NCBI RefSeq assembly: GCF_003172935.1
Contig: NZ_QGKS01000294.1
Span: forward strand, 60,105 to 124,104
Length of the DNA stretch: 64,000 bases
Origin: Micromonospora sicca
GTDB taxonomy: Bacteria > Actinomycetota > Actinomycetes > Mycobacteriales > Micromonosporaceae
Direction: 5' to 3'
Shown here: in pieces, positions 39,373 through 47,655 of the stretch
How the letters are laid out: each line of letters begins with the position of its first letter
Numbering within the stretch: position 1 is the first letter of the stretch
Notes under the pieces: model-generated
Told to the model about the DNA's origin: nothing
The model's input: only the letters and a program-made list of their open reading frames with translations
Database searches by the model: none
Position numbers and translations under genes: made by a program

Positions 39373-41427
39373 TCACCCGCCGTCCAGGCGGGCCAGCCCG
39401 CTGCCGATCACGTCGATCTGACCCCACCGCCCGCGGACGTCCAGCAACTCCACCCGGCCGAACCGGGCCGGCACCCGCGGCACCATCATCAGGTGCTCCC
39501 CGGCGGGGTCCAGACCCAGCAGGGCACGCAGCAGCAGGAACGTCGCACCGGTGGCCAGCGCCTGCGGGCTGTTCGCCGTCGGATAGCGCACCGGGTAACG
39601 GGTCAGCTCTCGGGGATAGCCGGCGAACGCCTCCGGCATGCGGCCGTGGAAGTGGCGCGCCGCGTCGATGATCCCCTCGGCGATCCGGCCGGCCTCCTCG
39701 GCGAAGCCGTACTGGCGCAGCCCCCAGGCGATCAGCGCGTTGTCGAACGGCCAGACCGCCCCGACGTGGGATCCGAGCGGGTTGTACCGCGCCTGCCCCT
39801 CGGCCAGCGTCCGCACTCCCCAGCCGGAGAAGAGCCGGGGGCCGAGCAGGTGCGCGGCGACCTGTGCGGCCCGGGACTCGTCGACGATGCCGCTCCACAG
39901 CAGGTGTCCCATGTTGGAGGCGAGCGCGTCGACCTGCCGGCCGTCGGCGTCCAGCGCGAGCGCGTAGTAGCCCCGGTCGGCGATCCAGAAGTCCCGCTCG
40001 AAGCGCTCCCGCAGGGCCGCCGCCTCCCGTTCCAGCCGTTCCCCGTACGCCGGGTCGCCCCAGAACTCGCGGGCCAGCCGGGCCCCGCGCAGCTTCGCGT
40101 CGTACGCGTAGCCCTGCAGCTCACAGGTGGCCCGGGGCGGTTCCGGGAGCCGGCCGTCGGCATAGCAGATCGCCGCCGGCGAGTCCTTCCAGCCCTGGTT
40201 CTCCGGCCCGGTTCGCGTGTTGCGCCGCCGGTAGCGGACGTAGCCGTCGCCGAGGATGTCGCCGTACTGGTCGATCCAGTTCAGCGCCGCCCGGGCCTCT
40301 TCCTCGAGCTCCCGCACCAGGGCGGCGTCGCCGGTCCACCGCTCGTACTCGTCGAGCAGCACCACGTAGAGCGGCGTGACGTCGGCGCTGCCGTAGTACG
40401 GCGATTCGGGTCGCTCCTCGAAGGCCACCATTTCGCTGTAGCGGAACTCGCGCAGGATCTTGCCCGGCTCCTCGTCGCGGAAGTCGTCGAGCACCGCGCC
40501 CTGGTCGATGCCGAGCATCCGCAGGGTCGCCACCGCCAGCTCGGATGCGATCGGCAGCGCCTGGAAGCTGGTCAGGATGCTGTCCCGCCCGGTGATGGTG
40601 GCCACCCAGGGCAGGCCGGCGGCGGGCATCGTCTCGTCCGGGAGGGTGAGCGGGGAGTACCGCAGCGCGGCCAGGTCGACCAGACTCCGCTGGTAGGTGG
40701 TGGTCACCGCGTCCCAGTCACAGCTCAGCTGCGGCGCCCGGGCCAGCCAGTCCGCCAGGTCCTCCCGCTGCTCCGCGGTGGTCCGCCGGGGGCGCCGGTC
40801 CAGCTGCTCCCGAACGTCCCGGCCGTCCGGCCGCAGCACCAACGCCCGGACCCGCAGGGTCGTCGTCCACTCCCCGTTCCCTTCCACCTGCACCGTGTAC
40901 GTCAGCCCGTCCTCGTCGACGGCCGCCGGCTCACTGGTGGAGATGACCGTCTCCCGCTGGAACTTCTCCCGGCGGTAGCCGAGCCGCAGGCCGCCGTCCT
41001 CGACGCGCCGGTAGAGCTGTCCCACCGGCTCGCGCTCCGCGCCGACCAGACTGATCGGCGAGAAGTCGCTGGCCACGTCCAGCCGTACGGTGAAGTCCAC
41101 CGGACCCCGGTCGTGGTTCAGCACGGTCAGCCGCTCCTCGAAGACGCCGCCGGTGATGGACCGCTCCCGGATCACCGAGGCCTTCGCGTCCACATAATGG
41201 GTGGGCTCGCCCGGCACCAGGAAGAAGCGCAGCGTGAAGTAGTCCCGTTCGGCGATGGAGAGCGGGTTCAGCCGGTCGCCGTTCAGCCGGAGCCGCCACA
41301 GCGACAGGAAACGGGTGTCGAAGTCGAAGAAGCCGCACACGTTGGCGACGGCCGCCTCGATGTCGCCGTTGTTCTCGCTGAGCACGAAGATGTTGCCGTC
41401 CAGCACCCGGACCAGGTTCGACTTCAT
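39373..41427 (-). CDS. Glycogen-debranching-like amylo-alpha-1,6-glucosidase family protein
   Basis: A 684-aa cytoplasmic protein. The N-terminal beta-domain (FVLSENNGDIEAAVANVCGF, then FFDFDTRFLSLWRLRLNG) is the bacterial glycogen-debranching N-domain type. The C-terminal (alpha/alpha)6 toroid shows LPWVATITGRDSILTSFQAL, ENQGWKDSPAAICYADG and AVWPFDNALIAWGLRQYGF. The D of GRDS and the acidic WKDS are candidate catalytic residues. ATG 41427 overlaps the stop of the SCP2-like gene by 4 bases (ATGA), so the two are translationally coupled. Such proteins are widespread in high-GC bacteria near trehalose or glycogen genes, none of which is here. Real substrate unknown. Confidence 0.8.
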   Translation of the reverse strand: MKSNLVRVLDGNIFVLSENNGDIEAAVANVCGFFDFDTRFLSLWRLRLNGDRLNPLSIAERDYFTLRFFLVPGEPTHYVDAKASVIRERSITGGVFEERLTVLNHDRGPVDFTVRLDVASDFSPISLVGAEREPVGQLYRRVEDGGLRLGYRREKFQRETVISTSEPAAVDEDGLTYTVQVEGNGEWTTTLRVRALVLRPDGRDVREQLDRRPRRTTAEQREDLADWLARAPQLSCDWDAVTTTYQRSLVDLAALRYSPLTLPDETMPAAGLPWVATITGRDSILTSFQALPIASELAVATLRMLGIDQGAVLDDFRDEEPGKILREFRYSEMVAFEERPESPYYGSADVTPLYVVLLDEYERWTGDAALVRELEEEARAALNWIDQYGDILGDGYVRYRRRNTRTGPENQGWKDSPAAICYADGRLPEPPRATCELQGYAYDAKLRGARLAREFWGDPAYGERLEREAAALRERFERDFWIADRGYYALALDADGRQVDALASNMGHLLWSGIVDESRAAQVAAHLLGPRLFSGWGVRTLAEGQARYNPLGSHVGAVWPFDNALIAWGLRQYGFAEEAGRIAEGIIDAARHFHGRMPEAFAGYPRELTRYPVRYPTANSPQALATGATFLLLRALLGLDPAGEHLMMVPRVPARFGRVELLDVRGRWGQIDVIGSGLARLDGG

Positions 41428-41804
41428 GCCCGCTCCCGGCCGTCGCCGGCCACGGCGCGTGGTTGCCGGGTCACCGGCGGCGGCGCGGCGAAGAGCCGCT
41501 CCAGCAGGACGACGAAGCGGAACTGCCCCTCGGCAATGATGTCGTTGCGCAGCCAGGCCGTCAGTGGCTTCGCCTCGCCCCGCACCATCCGAAGGAAGAA
41601 GGCCCGGTCGGTGTGGATCACCGCATCCGCGTCCCGCGCCTCCCGGGACACCTCCACCCGCCCTTCGGCGATGGTCAGGTGCCAGAGGTCGAGCCCGTCG
41701 TCCCCCGTCAGCTCGAACCGGACGGTGCCGCCGGTCTTGCGCAGCAGGCGCCCACAGCCGCCGGCGGCGAGCCGCTCGAAGAACACCGTGATGGGATCCG
41801 ACAC
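41424..41804 (-). CDS. SCP2 sterol-binding domain protein
   Basis: A 126-aa single-domain protein. The pattern TVRFELTGDDGLDLWHLTIA, followed by RDADAVIHTDRAFFLRMVRG, with the GEAKPLTAWLRNDIIAEGQF helix, matches the SCP2 sterol-transfer fold; bacterial members often bind hydrophobic ligands rather than sterol. Start at ATG 41804. It heads a two-gene operon with the debranching-like enzyme, joined by an ATGA overlap. The tight coupling of a lipid-binding fold with a glycosidase is unusual. Ligand unknown. Confidence 0.8.
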   Translation of the reverse strand: MSDPITVFFERLAAGGCGRLLRKTGGTVRFELTGDDGLDLWHLTIAEGRVEVSREARDADAVIHTDRAFFLRMVRGEAKPLTAWLRNDIIAEGQFRFVVLLERLFAAPPPVTRQPRAVAGDGRERA

Positions 41805-42002
41805 CGCACCGCCTCCCGCGAGATCGCCGTCGGGGCGGGCGGCCCCGAGGTGGATTGTGGCGACCCGTGCGGCGGCGACGACCGATGCGTCCGTGCTCTC
41901 CGGCGCCGACCCAGCCTATCGCCGGGCCCGGACCGAAAGGTCGGGATCGGGCAACTGCCGGGGCAGTGCGGGGCCCGTGCGGTGGGCGGGCAGGATGGCG
42001 GG

Positions 42003-42887
42003 ATGCGCCTGGTCTCCCTGCTGCCGTCCGCCACCGAGATCGTCTACGCCCTCGGCCTCGCTGAGGACCTGGTCGGGGTGACCTTCGAATGCGAGCTGCC
42101 GGCGGCGGACCGGGCCGGCACGACGGTCGTCGTGGGCGGCCGGGACACCCGCGGCATGAGTCCCGGCGAGATCGACGCGTACGTCAAGGGGCAGCTCGCC
42201 GCGGGGGCCGACCTCTACACCCTGCACGCGGGCGCGCTGGCCGGGCTCGACCCCGACCTGATCCTCACCCAGGACCTGTGCCGGGTCTGCGCCCTGCCCG
42301 CCGGGCGGGTGGCCGACGCCGTGGACCACCTCGGCTGCCGGGCCGACGTGCTGTCGCTCGACCCGTACACCCTGGAGGACGTGTTCGGCACCATCCTCGC
42401 GGTGGGGACGGCCGCCTGCGTACCGGATCGGGCGGAGGCCCTGGTGGACGGCCTGCGGGCGCGACTGGCGGGGGTCTCCGCCTCGGTGGCCGACCGGCCG
42501 CGGCGCCGGGTCGCGGTCGTGGAGTGGGTGGACCCGCCGTTCGGCGCCGGTCATTGGATTCCCGACCAGGTCCGGGCCGCCGGCGGCGAACCGGTGGCCG
42601 GCCACCCCGGCGCCCGCTCGACGCCCACCACCTGGGCCGCGCTGCGGGCCGCGGCGCCGGAGGTCGTGCTGGTCACCCCGTGCGGCTTCCACCTCGACGG
42701 GGCCGCCGACCAGGCCGCGGCGGTGGCCCCGCACTTCCCCGACGCGGAGGTCTGGGCCGTCGACGCGGACGGGCTGATCGTGCGGGCCGGTCCCCGGCTG
42801 GTCGACGGGGTCGAGGCGATCGCTGCGATCCTGCACCCGGACGCCGTGCCGGCGCCGCCGCCGGACCGCGTCCGTCGGGTGGCCTGA
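42003..42887 (+). CDS. BtuF/FecB-like substrate-binding protein without signal peptide
   Basis: A 294-aa class III periplasmic-binding fold. It starts MRLVSLLPSATEIVYALGL, a textbook beginning of BtuF-like domains, followed by LVGVTFECELP, GLDPDLILTQDLCRVCALP and the long central helix. The C-terminal lobe has VVEWVDPPFGAGHWIPDQVR and VVLVTPCGFHLDG. No signal peptide or lipobox is seen, and no permease or ATPase is nearby, so it may be cytoplasmic and sense or bind a corrinoid-like or other ligand. Start ATG 42003 with GGATGGCGGG upstream. Divergent from the SCP2 gene, 198 bases apart; no cobalamin riboswitch was recognised there. Confidence 0.82.
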   Translation: MRLVSLLPSATEIVYALGLAEDLVGVTFECELPAADRAGTTVVVGGRDTRGMSPGEIDAYVKGQLAAGADLYTLHAGALAGLDPDLILTQDLCRVCALPAGRVADAVDHLGCRADVLSLDPYTLEDVFGTILAVGTAACVPDRAEALVDGLRARLAGVSASVADRPRRRVAVVEWVDPPFGAGHWIPDQVRAAGGEPVAGHPGARSTPTTWAALRAAAPEVVLVTPCGFHLDGAADQAAAVAPHFPDAEVWAVDADGLIVRAGPRLVDGVEAIAAILHPDAVPAPPPDRVRRVA

Positions 42888-43055
42888 GCACGGCGCGGCC
42901 CGGCCGGTGTCCGGATCGGACACGGGCCGGGACCCGGTCACATCACCTGCAGGTGCGGGATGCCGGCGCCCGGCAGCGGATGCGCCGAATACTCGCTTGC
43001 CTTCCCGGACGGGCACCCGGCATGGTGGCGCCGTCGGCGGGCACGGAGGTGGGCG

Positions 43056-43643
43056 GTGGATCTGCGAACCGCGCTGGACCTCGTCGCGGGCCTGGACGCC
43101 GCGACGGTGGTGCTGGTGGAGGGCGCCAGCGACCGGTGCGCCCTGCAGGCGGTGGCCGAGCGTCGCGGCCGCTCCCTCGACGGGGTGGCGATCGTCCCGA
43201 TGGGCGGGGCCACCAACGTCGGCCATTTCCTCGAGCTGTTCGGCCCGCGCGGCCTCGACCGCAGGCTCGCCGGCCTCTACGACGCCGCCGAGGAGGGGTA
43301 CATCCGACGGGGTCTGGAGCGGGCCGGCCTCGGCGCGGACCTGTCCCGGGACCGGATGGCCGACCTCGGCTTCCAGGTCTGCGTCGCGGACCTGGAGGAG
43401 GAGTTGATCCGCGCGCTCGGCACGGGCGAGGTGGAGCGGGTCGTCGAGGAGGCGGGGGACCTCCGGTCGCTCCGGCTCTTCCAACGGCAGCCCGCCCAGC
43501 AGGCACGCCCGCTCCCCCGGCAGCTGCACCGCTTCCTCGGCACCCGGTCCGGCCGGAAGAGCCACTACGCGGGTCTGCTCGCCGGCGCCCTCGACCCCGG
43601 CCGGGTGCCCCCGGCGCTCGACCGCCTGCTGGCGCTCGTCTGA
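43056..43643 (+). CDS. TOPRIM domain protein, OLD-type nuclease-like
   Basis: A 195-aa protein. The TOPRIM Glu motif is VVLVEGASDRCALQAVAERR; VAIVPMGGATNVGHFLELFG and LAGLYDAAEEGYIRRGLE form the second half, where an acidic Asp-containing loop is expected. Only one Asp (LYDAAEE) is seen in place of the usual DxD. No ABC-ATPase part, as in full OLD proteins, is present. GTG 43056 follows GGAGG with proper spacing; the frame is open for 32 further codons upstream. It is convergent with tatC across a strong hairpin. A nucleic-acid cleaving or phosphodiester activity is inferred; a partner is not adjacent. Confidence 0.7.
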   Translation: MDLRTALDLVAGLDAATVVLVEGASDRCALQAVAERRGRSLDGVAIVPMGGATNVGHFLELFGPRGLDRRLAGLYDAAEEGYIRRGLERAGLGADLSRDRMADLGFQVCVADLEEELIRALGTGEVERVVEEAGDLRSLRLFQRQPAQQARPLPRQLHRFLGTRSGRKSHYAGLLAGALDPGRVPPALDRLLALV

Positions 43644-43674
43644 CGCGGATCACCCCCCGGGCCGCCGGAAACGC

Positions 43675-43703
43675 CGGACGCCGCCCACCCGGGGCGGCGT
43701 CCG
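43675..43703. terminator. Hairpin between the TOPRIM gene and tatC
   Basis: A perfect 12-bp stem (43675-43686 with 43692-43703) and 5-base loop lies midway between two convergent genes, so it can terminate both transcripts. No T-run on either side. Confidence 0.75.
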
Positions 43704-43726
43704 CGTCGGTGCTCCGGGAAGCCCGG

Positions 43727-44680
43727 TCAGGTCATGTCGTCGTAGCGGCGCTCGATCGGCGCGGGCGCGGCGACCGGCTCCGGCGCCCCGACCGGGGCGA
43801 CCGTGTCGACCCGCTGCCCCGCCTCGACCGGCTCGGGCGTCAGGTCCAGCGGCGACACCTCGTCGTCGCCGAGGTCCGAGTAGATCTCGCGACCGCGCCC
43901 CCGCCGCCGGTCGTTGAGGAAGGCCACCGCTACCGCGCCGAAGTAGAGCGCGGAGAGGCAGATGGCCAACGCGGTCATGCCGAACGGATCGGGCGTCGGT
44001 GTGACCACCGCGGAGAAGGCGAAGAAGACGAAGATCGCCACCCGCCACCAGCCGAACAGCCGCTTCGCGCTGGCCAGCCCCACGAAGTTGAGCATGAGCA
44101 CGATCAGCGGGAACTCGAACGCCACCCCGAAGAGCAGGATGAGATTCGTGACGAACGAGATGTACCGGGTGATGTCCAGTGTCGTGGTGATGTCACCGCC
44201 ACCGGAGACGTTGAGCAGGAACTCAAGGCCCTTGGAGGTGACGAAGTAGGCCAGCACCGCGCCGCCGCCGAACAACGGCGCCGCCAGGCCGGTGAAGAAG
44301 TACGCGTACCGCCGCTCGTGCCTGTGCAGGCCCGGCGCGATGAACGCCCAGAGCTGGTACAGCCAGATCGGCGCCGCGATGATCAGCCCGACCCAGAGGG
44401 CCACCTTCATCTGCAGCAGGAACAGGTCGGCCGGCCCGAGCTGGACGAAGTTGCACGTGCCGTTGACGAGCCTCGCCTTCGGCAGGTCGCAGTACGGCTT
44501 CTGCAGCAGGTGCAGCACCGGACCGGAGAGCCAGACGCCGAAGCCGAAGCCGACCACGATCGCCAGGGAGGCACGGAACAGGCGGTTACGCAGCTCACGG
44601 ATGTGCTCCATGAGCGTCATCGAGCCGTCGGCGGCCCGCTCGAAGGTGCTCGGGCCGCGCTTACGGAGCGCGAAGGCCAC
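43727..44680 (-). CDS. tatC: Sec-independent protein translocase TatC
   Basis: A 317-aa membrane protein with six transmembrane helices. MTLMEHIRELRNRLFRASLA is the conserved TatC start, with the E-L-R-x-R motif that contacts twin-arginine signals. The P-x-x-E region is FGVAFEFPLIVLML, and TPTPDPFGM lies before the last helix. The 60-residue C-terminal tail is Pro/Glu-rich and typical of actinomycetes. It lies 17 bases after tatA on the same strand. Forms the receptor of the Tat pathway; likely cargo in this window is the NamZ-like protein. Start is GTG 44680. Confidence 0.97.
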   Translation of the reverse strand: MAFALRKRGPSTFERAADGSMTLMEHIRELRNRLFRASLAIVVGFGFGVWLSGPVLHLLQKPYCDLPKARLVNGTCNFVQLGPADLFLLQMKVALWVGLIIAAPIWLYQLWAFIAPGLHRHERRYAYFFTGLAAPLFGGGAVLAYFVTSKGLEFLLNVSGGGDITTTLDITRYISFVTNLILLFGVAFEFPLIVLMLNFVGLASAKRLFGWWRVAIFVFFAFSAVVTPTPDPFGMTALAICLSALYFGAVAVAFLNDRRRGRGREIYSDLGDDEVSPLDLTPEPVEAGQRVDTVAPVGAPEPVAAPAPIERRYDDMT

Positions 44681-44697
44681 GGTGCTGGGCCCTTCGG

Positions 44698-45027
44698 TCA
44701 GTTGTCGCGGACGCGCTGCACCGGGTCGACCGGCGGGGCGACCGGCTGCTGCGGCTGGGCGTACTGCTGCTGCTGCGGGGGCTGCTGCGGCGCGTAACCC
44801 TGCTGCGGCTGCTGACCGGCGTACGGCGGGAGCGGCTGGTAGCCGGCCTGCGCGTCGGCCTTCTCGGCCAGGTCACGGTCGTCGTCGTGCAGGCTCTTGG
44901 TCTCGGCCTTGATGATCCGCAGCGAGCGGCCCAGCGAGCGGGCCGCGTCGGGGAGCCGCTTCGCGCCGAAGAGCAGGATCAGCACGACCACGAGTACGGC
45001 GATGTGCCACGGCTTGAGGGCACCCAT
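44698..45027 (-). CDS. tatA: Sec-independent protein translocase TatA
   Basis: A 109-aa protein: one N-terminal transmembrane helix (HIAVLVVVLILLFGAK) followed by the amphipathic helix KRLPDAARSLGRSLRIIKAE, the TatA hallmark F-G-x-K-x-L-P hinge and a charged segment. The C-terminal half is Gln/Pro/Tyr-rich and probably disordered, a common actinomycete extension. It forms the pore-like oligomer of the Tat pathway with TatC encoded directly downstream. A tatB-like gene is not adjacent. Confidence 0.96.
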   Translation of the reverse strand: MGALKPWHIAVLVVVLILLFGAKRLPDAARSLGRSLRIIKAETKSLHDDDRDLAEKADAQAGYQPLPPYAGQQPQQGYAPQQPPQQQQYAQPQQPVAPPVDPVQRVRDN

Positions 45028-45243
45028 GGGAAGCTCCAGTCGCTCTGTGTCGTTGAGGGGCGGACGCAGCCCATCGTACGTGCGCCGAGAGCGGTTGCCA
45101 CCCCACCGGGCCTGTCGGTGCGGGCCCGGTCGGTGAAGTCTCGGCCAACCCGGAGTGTCCCGTCAACCGTCTGCGGCGGCGCGTTTCTGCGCGCAACGAC
45201 CGCCGAACGCGCAGCTACCGCGCCCGGGACCGACGCCGATCGA

Positions 45244-45492
45244 TCACTTTCCCCGCTTGGCCTTGATCAACGCCACCCGCTCCTGGGCGGTGGCGGCCCG
45301 GGCCTGCAGCGCCTCGGCCCGCTGCTGGAGCGCCTCCGCGGTGGACCGCAGCGCCTCCGCCTCGGCCTGACGCCCCTGCAGCGCCACCGCCGCCCGGCGC
45401 AGCCGGGGCAGCCGCGCCAGCACCGGCCGGACCGCCAGGCCCAGCACGACGAGCGCGAACAGCACCACCGCGAGCACGATCCAGGTCACCAC
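45244..45492 (-). CDS. Small membrane protein with a coiled coil (82 aa)
   Basis: One N-terminal transmembrane helix (TWIVLAVVLFALVVLGLAV) is followed by a long, Ala/Glu/Arg-rich helix with heptad-like repeats (ALRSTAEALQQRAEALQARA, AATAQERVALIKAKRGK), predicted to be a coiled coil in the cytoplasm. It lies between pafC and tatA on the same strand, 10 bases after the pafC stop. Family unknown to me; similar small proteins occur at this spot in other actinomycetes, from memory. Function unknown. Confidence 0.75.
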   Translation of the reverse strand: MVTWIVLAVVLFALVVLGLAVRPVLARLPRLRRAAVALQGRQAEAEALRSTAEALQQRAEALQARAATAQERVALIKAKRGK

Positions 45493-45502
45493 GGCGGTCA
45501 GC

Positions 45503-46510
45503 CTACTGGGTGACAGTGGCCCCCGCCGAGTCGGCGGGCCGGGCCGGCGTCGCGTACGCGTCGAGCGCGGCCGCCGCCTGGGCGCGGACCTGCTCGGCCA
45601 ACTCCGCCGGGGCGACCACCGCGACGTCCGGGCCCAGCCCGAGCACGAAGCGGCGGGCCCAGCCCAGGTCGGTGACCCGCAGCGACACCAGCCACTGCTC
45701 GCCGTCGGCCTCGACCCGTTCGCACGGGTAGTACTCGGTGATCCACCGCTCGCCCCGGCCGATCCGCAGGGTGATCAGCGGCAGGTCCGGCGAGGGACGG
45801 AACACCCCGTCGGACAGGTCGTGCGGCCGGGCCTGCGGCGGCACCACGGCCCGCTCGTCCAGCTCGGTGACCGCGTCGATCCGGTCGGCCCGGAACAGCC
45901 GAACCGCCTCGGCCCGCCGGCACCACGCCTCGACGTACGCCCGGCCGCCCACCATCAACATCCGCAGCGGGTCGATGGTCCGCTCGGTGGTCTCGTCCCG
46001 GGCCGGGGTGTAGTAGGTGATCCGCAACGCGCGGCCACGCTCGACCGCGGCGCGCAGCTCCCGCACGCGGGCGCTGTCCCCGGGCAGCCGGACCTCCACC
46101 GGGGCGGCCACCAGGTCGCCCGCCGCGTTCTCGATCTTGGCGAGGGCCCGCTCGACGGCCTCCCGGTTGGCCACCCCCGGGGTCTCCGCGAGCATCCGCA
46201 GCGCGACCACCAGGGCCAGGGCCTCGTCCGGGGTGAGCCGCAGCGGCCGGTCGATCCCCGCGTCGTAGGTGATGGTGACCCGGTCACCGTCGAACGCCAT
46301 GTCGATCAGGTCACCCGGACCGTAGCCGGGCAGCCCGCACACCCAGAGCAGCTCCAGGTCCTCCCGCAGCTGCCGCTCGGTCACCCCCAGGTCACCGGCC
46401 GCCTCGGCGATCTCGATACCGGGCCGGGCCAGCAGGTAGGGCACCAGGTTGAGCAGCCGGGCCAGCCGGTCCGCCGAGGCGCGGCCGGCACGGGCCGCCG
46501 GCCGGGTCAC
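45503..46510 (-). CDS. pafC: PafC, WYL-domain transcriptional regulator
   Basis: A 335-aa protein. An N-terminal winged helix (RLARLLNLVPYLLARPGIEI, then EAAGDLGVTERQLREDLELL) is followed by a WYL domain (LRITYYTPARDETTERTIDP, then GGRAYVEAWCRRAEAVRLFR) and the C-terminal extension shared by PafB/PafC. It starts at GTG 46510 inside the pafB stop (GTGA overlap). PafB and PafC form a heterodimer that activates DNA-damage genes in mycobacteria, independent of pupylation. The Paf name reflects genetic linkage to pafA, which here is broken by a 3.5-kb insertion. Confidence 0.93.
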   Translation of the reverse strand: MTRPAARAGRASADRLARLLNLVPYLLARPGIEIAEAAGDLGVTERQLREDLELLWVCGLPGYGPGDLIDMAFDGDRVTITYDAGIDRPLRLTPDEALALVVALRMLAETPGVANREAVERALAKIENAAGDLVAAPVEVRLPGDSARVRELRAAVERGRALRITYYTPARDETTERTIDPLRMLMVGGRAYVEAWCRRAEAVRLFRADRIDAVTELDERAVVPPQARPHDLSDGVFRPSPDLPLITLRIGRGERWITEYYPCERVEADGEQWLVSLRVTDLGWARRFVLGLGPDVAVVAPAELAEQVRAQAAAALDAYATPARPADSAGATVTQ

Positions 46511-47505
46511 CGGGCACCCCCGGCGACCGCCAGCTCGTCGTGCCGGGCGGCGATCTCCTTCAGCCGCTGGATGACCGCCTCGCGGACCTCCGGCGGGTCC
46601 AGCACCCGCACGTCCGGGCCGTACCCGACGAGCTGGCCGGCGAGGTAGTCCGGGTCGGCGTACGGCAGGACCAGCCGGTCGCCGTCCGGCCCGCTGGTGC
46701 TGTCCACCGCCCAGCGGCGCAGCCCGGCGGCCCGGCCCGGGACGACCAGCACGCTGGCCCGCCCGGTCCGCTCCACCGGCCCCGACCAGCGGGCGACGTG
46801 GCTGATCAGATCCACCCCGGCAGGCGGCTCGTACGCCCCCGGCTGGCCGGTGACCCGGACCGCGCCGACCACCCGGGAGAGACGGAAGCAGCGGGTGGCC
46901 TCCCGGTCCAGGTCGTGGCCGACCACGTACCACCGGCCGCGCCAGCAGACCACGCCCCACGGCTGGAGCCGGCGACGGCTCGACGCGTCCCGGTCCGGCA
47001 CCCGGTAGTCGAAGTTGACCTCCCGCCGGTCCCGGGCGGCGGCGGTCAACGGGGCGAACGCCGGGTCGACCGTCACCATCGGCTCCATGCCCAGGGTGGC
47101 CTGCGGGTCCACGTCCACCCCGGCGGCGCGCAGCTTGGCCAGCCCGGAGGAGGCGGCCGCGGCCAGGCCGGCGTGCTGCCACAGCCGGGCGGCGATGCCC
47201 ACGGCGGCGGCCTCGTCCGGCTCCAGGGGGATGTCGGGCAGCGCGTACTCGCGGTGGGCGATCCGGTAGCCCGGCTCGGCGTCGAAGACGCTCGCCGTGC
47301 CGGTCTCCAGCGGGACACCCAGCTCGCGCAGCTCCGCCTTGTCCCGTTCGAACTTGCGCTGGAACGCCTCGTGGTCCTTGGCGTCGTCCGGATCGTGCTC
47401 GTAACCGGGCACGGTCGCGGCGATCTGCGCGGCGGTCAGGAACCGTCGCGTGGACAGCAGGCAGATCACCAGGTTGACCAGGCGTTCGGTGCGGGTCCGC
47501 GACAC
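46507..47505 (-). CDS. pafB: PafB, WYL-domain transcriptional regulator
   Basis: A 332-aa partner of PafC. The N-terminal helix-turn-helix reads RLVNLVICLLSTRRFLTAAQ and FQRKFERDKAELRELGVPLE; the WYL domain follows in RREVNFDYRVPDRDASSRRR, LQPWGVVCWRGRWYVVGHDL and DREATRCFRLSRV. GTG 47505 is the start that begins the domain; the ribosome site is weak. Together with PafC it likely senses single-stranded DNA or a related signal through the WYL domain. Upstream lies a divergent cation efflux gene. Confidence 0.93.
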   Translation of the reverse strand: MSRTRTERLVNLVICLLSTRRFLTAAQIAATVPGYEHDPDDAKDHEAFQRKFERDKAELRELGVPLETGTASVFDAEPGYRIAHREYALPDIPLEPDEAAAVGIAARLWQHAGLAAAASSGLAKLRAAGVDVDPQATLGMEPMVTVDPAFAPLTAAARDRREVNFDYRVPDRDASSRRRLQPWGVVCWRGRWYVVGHDLDREATRCFRLSRVVGAVRVTGQPGAYEPPAGVDLISHVARWSGPVERTGRASVLVVPGRAAGLRRWAVDSTSGPDGDRLVLPYADPDYLAGQLVGYGPDVRVLDPPEVREAVIQRLKEIAARHDELAVAGGAR

Positions 47506-47655
47506 GTGCTGAACGCTAGCAGCCCGCGCGGCGTGGGCGCGCACCCACGCGGGGGCGGCGCGCGGAACGTCGCGGCCCGGGCGAGCCACGCCACACCCTC
47601 CCGCAGCGGCTCCGCACGCCGGGCGGGGGGCCGAAACCGGCCATAGGGTGAGCGC

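Noticed and set aside
41805..42002. Possible cobalamin riboswitch before the BtuF-like gene, because of an ACTGCC-GG-GGCAGT dyad at 41954-41967
   Set aside because: The B12-box sequence is not present and the gap lacks the multi-helix layout; the dyad alone is not evidence.
43056..43643. TOPRIM protein as part of a phage-defence operon (OLD/Gabija type)
   Set aside because: No ATPase domain in the gene and no helicase or other defence partner adjacent.
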